Assembly: GCA_000818945.1 (NCBI GenBank)
Contig: KN805414.1
Coordinates: 270,837-294,586, forward strand
Source of the DNA: Schizochytrium sp. CCTCC M209059
Taxonomy: Eukaryota > Sar > Bigyra > Thraustochytrida > Thraustochytriidae
Reading direction: 5' to 3'
DNA length: 23,750 bases
Of this stretch, positions 8,236 through 16,800 are shown in pieces; the stretch's first letter is position 1; every line of letters begins with the position of its first letter. The translations under genes and the position numbers were made by a program. The notes under the pieces were generated by a model, which was given only the letters and a program-made list of their open reading frames with translations, made no database searches and was not told where the DNA came from.

Positions 8236-9919
8236 TTTGATCGAAACATGTATGTACCTGTGGCACGCTCAAGCCAACGCTACATGCCGACGTTGCTCTC
8301 TGACGGTGAAACAACCTTGGCGACCATCTCGTTCGGCAAGCAAAGCATCTTGTTTACGATCGATGAAGGATGCTCATTAGCTGGAGGAAATGGTCTTTAT
8401 TTTTATCACGAGAATGCCAATGAAGCGAACATCGGCCTCCTTTGAAATCTGAATGCGCGCCTGGAGATTGTTTCTGCGCGTGTGAGGATAGACCGCAGAT
8501 GTTCAAAATGATTCTAGTCGTGAACATTGAGCAAGCAGTGGAAGGCGGAGGGACTTTTGCATGATTGAGTTCTTCCTTTCGTCGCTCCTCACAAGAGCTG
8601 CCAGTTACAGAGAAGGCAATTACGAAAGAGACGGTGTCAGTCTTGCTCGATTGATTTTTGCCGCGGCGGCGACTCGAGCTCTAGAAGCTTCCTCGCTCGC
8701 CGTTACGTTCACTCGCTCACGCATCGCGGACACGCGCGCAGTTCCGTTCTTGCTGCGCGTCCGCGACTACAGGCGACAGTCGGACCGGCCGCTTCAGGTT
8801 CTGATTCTCTGCGCAAGCGGCTCGCCGGCCGGGCAGAATCGTAATTGCAGCTGCCAGACAACAAGACGGATCCCCATTCACTGCCTGGTGTCATATGCAT
8901 AGTACAATTTCTTGCAAAGTAGCTCACAATTTGTGTTGCGCTCATATTTTGCGTTGCGCAGAATGCGTTGCGCAAGCGAAGCACCTTGACGGCGAGCGCA
9001 AGAATTTCGTTTTGCAGTCTGACAGTAGGAAAAGAAAGTCACAAGCGCGATTGAGAGCCCGTGCGCTTTCAGCTATCCGCGTGTGGCGTGCGGCGCGCGG
9101 GGCATTTGAAAAAGGTGTATCGTTGGCGTGTGTCCTGCGAATGCGCGCGTGCGCCGTATGATCCGTTACGGCGCGGCTGCAGTGAATGAGCATCCTCTTT
9201 ATTTCTACGTCACTTTCGACTTGTTCCACGCCGTACGAAGGGAGAAGCCAGAATAAGCATGCACGCACAAGAGCAGCTTGACAACAGGGCTCAGGGTCTC
9301 AAACAAAGATTGCCCAGATCTGACAGCGAGAGGCCCGAAAATCATTGAGCTTCAAGGATCAGTTACACGCAAACTTTTTTTGCCAACGAAGGAGATTGAC
9401 CTTTGCCAAAATCTCTAGCTTGTTCGCTTATTCGCGGCAAAAAGTCCGCCGAGTTTTACGTTTGATTTATTACAATCTTACCATACCCAGTTTGATCTTC
9501 CCAGCTCCAACTCCAATACTTTTGCAATGCAACCAATCGCGACTTCTTCTTATCGTCGCTATGGAACTCGCAAACATCATTTAAAAGCCGGATCGCTCGG
9601 TCTGCAAGCCACAACTTGCTTCTTCAAGTTTTACAGCCCGACAAGCTCGGCAGGGCAGCAAAACGCAATTCCGTTAAAAAAAAATGCCAAAAAAACATTC
9701 AACACCGGGACTTCGCGTGCAGTCCCCTATCACACTACTAACCCGGCCCTACGTGACTTTTCTGCTCAGTGCGAATGAGATGAGGAGTTGGCCACGTGGT
9801 ATGATCGAATGTGAGAGGGGAGGTGATTTTGGATATTATATAGCTACGCTGCGCAGGACGATGTTCGCCGGGAATAGAAGACGAAGGTAGGTACTTCTTG
9901 CCGACCGCTGCAAACGACA
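8236..9919. other. No gene recognised
   Basis: About 1.7 kb of mixed composition. ORFs up to 113 codons (8561-8902) have no family features and atypical composition. A short GCGTTGCGCA direct repeat occurs near 8950-8975. The right-hand end should contain the promoter of the small LRR gene. Confidence 0.55.
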
Positions 9920-10635
9920 ATGGAGCGCGAAATCTGGGTGGACGATGCCGCCGCGGCGGTCGCAGAGATGGAAGGCGGTGGTACAAAGATTGGGCAAGTC
10001 GCAGTGAGAGCGCAGTCGCGGAACTGCCACGCCGACTGAAAATTCGTGTGCGTACGCAGAATAAGATGGCATAGAGACTTTGGAGATGACACCGCTGAAA
10101 CGCTTGCCGAAGCCTTGAAGGTGAACACAAGTACCCACACACTCTCGTGTGTTGCAGCGACCGCAGCCAAAACACGAACCGTTCACGTTTACTCACAAAA
10201 GTAAGCCATGAACACAATTAGTATTTCGTACAATTCTGTGGGTGACAAAGGAGCTGAAGCGCTTGCAAGAGCTCTGCAGCAAAATTGTTCTCTTCGGTGG
10301 CTCAAGTAGGTCGAGCTGTCTTCGCACGCGCAAGTTTTTCACGACTGGCCTACTTTCTATTCTCCGCCACGTCTTCGAAGCAACAATATTGGCGACGAAG
10401 GTGCCTCTGCGTTCGCAAACGTGTTGGAACATGACACTACTTGTCTGCAGACGCTCTAGTAAGTAACTGATGCCCATTTTGTATTGTAATCACGTCCAAC
10501 TTACCCTTTTGACCAAACGATGAGTCCAGTCTCGATTACAATAGGATCACCAACGAAGCAATCTTGCTGCGCGTCAAGTCATTTTTGCAGCGTAACGGGC
10601 GTGAAGGAAAAGCATCAAGTAATCCCCTGAATTGA
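9920..10635 (+). CDS. Small LRR gene or LRR gene remnant with phase-2 exons
   Basis: A plus-strand string of LRR exons paralogous to the large array. Most secure is 10222-10305: exactly 84 bp, preceded by AG, followed by GTAGGT, phase 2, reading ISYNSVGDKGAEALARALQ then NCSLRWL. Next is a repeat ending at 10458 before GTAAGT (NNIGDEGASAFANVL then LQTL); its acceptor is most likely AG at 10379-10380, giving 10381-10458. The last exon, 10530-10635, follows CCAG and reads LDYNRITNEAILL to a TGA at 10633. Upstream, 10060-10146 reads FGDDTAETLAEALKVN before GTGTGT. A first exon from the ATG at 9920 to 10014 would keep frame but needs a poor GTCGCG donor. That model totals 450 nt (149 residues). 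With no effector domain it could be a decoy-like LRR protein or a decaying fragment. It converges on the large LRR gene. Confidence 0.55.
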
Positions 10636-11627
10636 CACAACAAAGTTTAATCATATGACTCTGCAATATACAAGTGACATTTGAAGCACACAATGTAACC
10701 CTCGTAGCACATTTTTCGGGGGACATGGAAATGACGTGAGCAGACACAGCAGCGCCACAGAAGTGGCGAAGTCATCTTCGCACCCATGGGAAGTCTCTTG
10801 TAGACTTGCTGTGCCAACGATCATCAATTCTCAATAGCCACTAGTTCATGCGGCAATGAGGCAAGACTATACATCGCTCAGAGCACGAACTAGTACGGCC
10901 AAGGATTTATGATCATCGAGCTCTTCACCACCACATCCTCGAGACGACGTTTGAGGTGGGGGAAACATCGATCTTCACCGCCAAACAAATTCATCTTAGC
11001 AGGAGCGAAATTCCCCAGCCATTCCAAGCGTACTTAGGCATACTAGCAATCTATTTCACTCCAAGCCAAAATCCTTCCGCTCAGGCGCGCGCGCGATCGT
11101 TGATGTACGAGTTACCATTATCAGCGCAACATTGTCATCAATTTCGTACTTTGGTATCTGCGCTCGATGCTCTTGCACGCCATTTGAGCATTATCATGCT
11201 CGAGCGCCATCATTCGCCTCGAGTGTTTCGTTACACAATATGCATAGTAAAGGCTCCGAGCCCGTGTAAGTCAATAATTCATTCATCCAAAGGGAACAAT
11301 TCAAGGCCACGCAAGTGAAGAATGCATGGCTATTGTAAGTAAACAATGCACGTTCCAGCCCTGGCTTATTGTGGGATGACGCCCATAGCATACGTAATGG
11401 CTGGTGTGAATATATGTATACAAAGGCCTGTCTGCACCCTCACGCACGAAGTCTGTCCGAGCGCGCGGGCGAGCCATGCAAGGAATAATCCGTCGTGGTG
11501 CTCTTTGCTCCACTCCAACGAGAACATCCTTTGAAGGATGAGCCCATGAAATGGGTAAAATTCAGACAAGGCAGCAAAATGCGACCCATCAAATCGATTC
11601 CATTCTATAAAAGCACACTCTCGGCAT
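10636..11627. other. Convergent intergenic region between the two LRR genes
   Basis: About 1 kb between the stop codon of the small plus-strand LRR gene and the stop codon of the large minus-strand gene. ORFs of up to 120 codons show no recognisable features. It probably contains both 3' UTRs. I see nothing else that can be supported. Confidence 0.55.
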
Positions 11628-13840
11628 CTATTGTTCAAACGTAAAGTCGTCTCCGACAATGTCCGGCGTGAGGAGAGGGCGCAGTCTCTGCTGAACGAGG
11701 GAACGTATGCCTGCGTCTTCAATCTTTTCCGCCATGTAGCGACGAAGACGTTGTGCACGAAGCCGAGTCCACGCTTGCTTTACAACAGCAAAATCGCTAA
11801 AGAATGGGTTTCTTCCGCCAGCAGGCTTTGACGCGCATGTAGAAACGTGCTGATGACAAGCGTCTGAGTCATTGCCTGTGTCCTGCAGACACCATGCACA
11901 AAAGTAGCATGAGCAAGCGCCACATTTGAGAGCACAGCAGCCATCAAAGTCAGCAAAGACCGCTGAGCAGCGTGGACACGACATGGCTAGGACCTCATTT
12001 TGAATGGCGCGAATGTGATTTTGCGCCGTCCGGTCCAGCCCAAGTTCGCGGAGCACTGCGTCGACGCGATCACGAATCTGACGCTCTTGTTCGGCTGCAG
12101 CGTCTCGCTCAAAGTGCGCGCGCACAATGTCGAGCAGAGCTGCAAAGTCCTCGTCTGGAACCGCGGATGCAATGGCTCGACCAGAAACAAGGAGTTTACA
12201 GACGGGCGCGACACAGCACATGCTTCCATCCCGTAGTACCTTGACGTGCGAGTGCGTCTCAGTGGCAGCGCGCACCAACTTGCTCAGGCACTTTATACAC
12301 GTAAAGTGGCCGTCAGCGCAAGAGACGCCCTTACCAACTGGGTAAATGTCGAGACAAATGGCACATGAAGCCTCTTTCACAAGCTCAACCTGAAAGGCTT
12401 CGTGGCGCAAGGCCTCAAGCGCAGTGGGTCGCTGTGTTGGATCTGCAGACTGGAGAGACGACACGAGTGCTTGAATTGCGTCAGACACCTCTGAGCCGTC
12501 AAAGAGCTCTGCGAGCACCACACCCACAGAGAACATGTCCACGGCAGGCTCGACCTTGTCGACATCTCCGTTGCGAAGCTCTGGCGCCATGTACTTGATG
12601 GTGGCCTGCATCGGCTGCGTCATGGGCACATTGTGCGTCTGCACATCATCAAAGTCGCCCAGCACCGGCGACAGACCCTTTGCGAGAAAGATATTTTCTG
12701 GCTTGACATTGCAGTGCACGAAGCCTCGCGAATGCAGATGGTGCAGCCCGATCAGAAGACAGTTTGCGATGCGCAGACGCATTGCCAAGTCTGCGTGCGA
12801 ATGATCGCGAATCCACGTGGCGAGGTCGCCACCCGGATAATACGGCATCAGAATGCAGCCCTCACATGCATTCTGCATGAAGGCGCCCTCAATCTGAACA
12901 ATGTAGGCCGATTGAATCTGGGCAAGTGCCGCAACTTGATGGTAAAATCGACTGCTCCACGCCTCGCTGGCGAGATGAAAGGTCTTGAGCACGAGATCGC
13001 GGCCATCGGGGCCACGCACTTTTTGCACAGACTTGCCAGGCTTGGACGCAAGCTCCTTGAGAGTGACAAAGTGCTCGCGACGAGCCGTCGTCCGCCATAA
13101 ACCCAGCTTTGACAGTTCCCGCGGAGCTCCGTCGTCGCCCATACCCAAGCGCTTCAGCCATTCTTGATCGTGGAGCAGCTCAGGGTAGTGCTCTTCTGCA
13201 TGTCGCAACAAGCGAGCTCGCTTCTTGCGCAGCTCGCTGTCGTGTTTGTCAGTACTTTCAATCTGAGCAAGCTCTTGCTCCAGGTCAGCGATCCTCGCTT
13301 GAGATTCCTCGTCATCTCCTGTGACATTCTCGTGGGCGTTGTCGAGCTCAAAAGCAAGACGCTTGCGCTTTCTTGTCTTGTTTCTAAGATTCTTGAGAAG
13401 AAGCTCTGCATCCTCGGTGTTTGGCTCGGTGAGTCCAGGCGTAAGGCGCGAGAGCAAACGTTCAAGGTCCTTTACGCGCGAGACCATGCTCGGAATCGTA
13501 CAAGTGTAAAACGGAAATATGCAAGGCAACGCACGTCGCAGTTTGTTGAGCGGGGCATCTGCCATAGGGTCACCTTTCGACAAGACGTTGAGCTCCGCAA
13601 CAAATGCTTGATACACATCCTGAAGTTCCAATACCAACTCCTGTGATCTTTCGGGATAAGTCAGCGTCTTGAAGAATGTAGGCTGAATGCCAAGGCGCTT
13701 CGTGCTCTCTTCTAGTGCGTTGAGAGCTGCAGTGGTGCGTTCGCGTGCAGCAATCGTATCATGGCGAGCCTCCCACGCCTTGATGGCCTCCATCATGCTT
13801 CGGATTGCCTTCTGTACTTGTCCAGAGGCCACTAGTTCCG
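11628..13840 (-). other. Terminal exon: coiled coil, pseudokinase and RING/IBR-like domains
   Basis: One continuous 2.2-kb exon. 13840 to about 13080 encodes charged helical, probably coiled-coil sequence (basic KNLRNKTRKRKR, then acidic heptad-like stretches). About 13080-12390 is the protein kinase fold: lysine codon at 12984-12986, HCNVKPEN with the Asn codon AAT at 12708-12710, DFD starting at 12654-12656, then MAPE and a subdomain IX-like VDMFSVGVVLAELF. About 12365-12190 holds CAIC...C.DGHFTC..C and CCVAPVC. About 11978-11860 holds CPRCSAVFADFDGCCALKCG, then CSCYFCAWC and a His/Cys pair. The last cluster matches a Cys-rich domain seen in protist E3-like proteins; assignment as RBR-type ligase is inference. 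The exon's in-frame extension above 13840 stops at a TGA just before 13898. Confidence 0.85.
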
Positions 13841-16800
13841 CTGGGCATCGTCGATGTTTGCCGATTCGCCCAGAACATCTCGCCAGAATCTGCGACAAGT
13901 GTCAGCCACGTTGTTTGCACCATCTTCTAGCTCACGAAGCTTGATTTGTGAACTCTTTGCGAGAGTCTCTCGAATAGACGCGATAAGGTCGCGCCGCACC
14001 TGATTCCGTTCAGGGATCTTTTCTGGGTCTGTCTTGACGGCTTCCTGCAGTGTGGTGAGCGCTTGCTCTTTCTCAGATACAGCTGCTTGCTGCGAGTCAA
14101 AGCCTGCAACCGAATTTTCGCATGAGAGCTGCTCGGCAAAAAAGTCGCGCAACATTGGATGAGGGAGACCAGCCTTTTCCTCGCTGCGCTTTGCCCGGGC
14201 ATTGGAAAGCTCCGCGGCTAGACTCTTGAGCTTGCTCGCTTGCTCAGGACCTACAAACACTTGCAGCAACGCACGGCGGTCTTGCAAGCTTGCTGTCCCC
14301 AGATTCTCAAACTGGGCGGAAGTGAGACTTCGAATCCCTTTCAATGTTTGCACGCCCTGCTCGTAAAGCTCGACAATCATCTCTCGCAGTGCGTTAGTTT
14401 GTAGCTGCGCTAACGGTAACGAGTGTATGAATGAGAGAAAGGCGGACAGCTTCATATAGTCTTTGGACGAAGCATACGCAATTGCCTTCCTTATTCCAAG
14501 GAACTCACTCGAAAGGCCTGCGCTGTACTTGAAAAGAAGCTTAGCTACAATAAGAGCATTGTTTTCATCCTTGGCTTCGCAAACGTGAAACAGCACTGTT
14601 TGGCCTCGAGTGTCCCGCGCGTCGATTCGGGTCCCGCCAACGACCAACATTTCTGTCTCCGAAATGTCCCCGTTCTTGCACGCCTGCATAAAAAGCGTTT
14701 GACTCTGTTCGTACAGAGTTCGATTACGTTCGAGAGCGGCGGCTTTGAGAGCAGCAGAATGTCGGCGCTTGCAGTTGATGCTGTCATTTCAAAACGTCAG
14801 AAGATGGAATTGAAAACTGGTTGTGGGTCCTCTTTGTGACTTACTCGAGCGTTTGCAATGTTTTGTTTTCTGCGAGTGCGTTCTCCAGCGCCGCAGCGCC
14901 CTCGTGGCCGATATTGTTGCTATCAAGGCTGCGCTGGTCATAACATGGGACGCCAGGATGAACGAAATCGCGCCAAGGGTAGCATTCCATCGCATCCCAT
15001 GCGTGTGTGCGTACGTGAGGTGTGGTCAGCTCTTGTTGCTTTCTTCTTGAGCTTTTGTATGGCTCCACTTTTACTTTGTCGCAATGGACTTACTATAGCG
15101 TCTGCAGCGACTCATTGCTCGCAACTGCGTTTGCCAACGCCGTAGCGCCCTCGTGGCCGATATTGTTGCAGTTAAGACTGCGCTCGTCGTAACATAAGAC
15201 GCCAAGATGAACAAAACCGCACCAAAGATTGCATTTCGTCGCATCCCATGCGTGCGTGCGTGCGTGAGTTTGTGGTCAGCTATTGTTGCTTTCTTCTTAT
15301 TTTTCTCTATGGCCCCCACTTTCCCTTTGCCGCAATGTCTTACTGTAGTGTATGCAACGACTTCTTGTTCGCGAGTGCACCCGACAGCGCCGTAGCGCCC
15401 TCGTCGCCGATCTTGTTGAATCCAAGACTGCGCTCGTCAGAACGTAAGGGACGCCAAGATGAGCGAGATCGCGCCAAGGGTCGCATTACGTCGCATCAAA
15501 TGCGTGCGTGCGTACGTAAGTTGTGGTCAGCTCTTGTTGTTTTCTTCTTGGGCTTCTGTATGGCCCCACTTTCACTTTGTCGCAATGACTTACTTTAGCG
15601 TCTGCAGCGACTTATTGTTCGCGAGTTTGTTTGCCAGCATCGTAGCGCCCTCGTGGCCGATATTGTTGCTACTAAGACTGCGCTCGTCATAACATAAGAC
15701 GCCGAGATGAACGAAATCGCGCCAAGAGTTGCATTCCGTCGCATTGAATGCGTGCGTGCGTACGTGAGGTGTGGTCAGCTCTTGTTGCTTTCTTCTTGGG
15801 CTTTCGCATGACCCCACTTTCACTTTGTCGCAATGACTTACTCTAGCGACTGCAGCGACTTATTGCTCGCGAGTGCGCTCGCCAACGCCGCAGCGCCCTC
15901 GTCGCCGATATTGTTTTCCTGAAGACTGCGCTCGTAATAAACATGGGACGCCATGATGAACAACATCGCGCCAAGAGTTGCATTCCGTCGCATCCCATGC
16001 GTGCGTAAGTACGTGAGGTGTGGTCAGCTATTGTTGCTTTCTTCTTGGGCTTTTGTATGGCCCCTCTTTCACTTTGTCGCAATGACTTACAATAGCGTCT
16101 GCAGCAACTCATTTTTCGCGAGCGGGATCGCCAGCGCCGTAGCGCCCTCGTGGCCGATCTTGTTAACGCCAAGACTGCGCTCGTAATTAACATGAGACGC
16201 CAAGATGAGCGAGATCGCACCAAGGGTTGCATTCCGTCGCATTCCAAGCGTGTGTGAGGTGTGGTCAGCTCTTGTTGCTTTCTTCTTGGGCTTCTGTATG
16301 GGCCCACTTTCACTTTGCCGCAATGACTTACTTTAGCGTCTGCAGCGACTTATTGTTCGCGAGTTTGTTTGCCAGCATCGTAGCGCCCTCGTGGCCGATA
16401 TTGTTGCTACTAAGACTGCGCTCGTCATAACATAAGACGCCGAGATGAACGAAATCGCGCCAAGAGTTGCATTCCGTCGCATCGAATGCGTGCGTGCGTA
16501 CGTGAGGTGTGGTCAGCTCTTGTTGCTTTCTTCTTGGGCTTCTTTATGGCCCCACTTTCACTTTGCCGCAATGACTTACTTTAGCGTCTGCAGCGACTTA
16601 TTGTTCGCGAGTTTGTTTGCCAGCATCGTAGCGCCCTCGTGGCCGATATTGTTGCTACTAAGACTGCGCTCGTCATAACATAAGACGCCGAGATGAACGA
16701 AATCGCGCCAAGAGTTGCATTCCGTCGCATCGAATGCGTGCGTGCGTACGTGAGGTGTGGTCAGCTCTTGTTGCTTTCTTCTTGGGCTTCTTTATGGCCC

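Noticed and set aside
8561..8902. 113-codon plus-strand ORF
   Set aside because: No recognisable domain, irregular composition, no supporting neighbouring exon or paralogue.
13832..13904. Programmed -1 ribosomal frameshift joining the SAM-like and kinase frames
   Set aside because: No canonical slippery heptamer in the overlap, and a GT-AG intron that restores frame is available in an intron-rich gene.
14687..14689. ATG at 14689 as the start of a separate ANK/SAM-like gene
   Set aside because: The frame stays open upstream to a splice acceptor at 14781 and joins the last LRR exon in phase, so the ATG is most simply internal.
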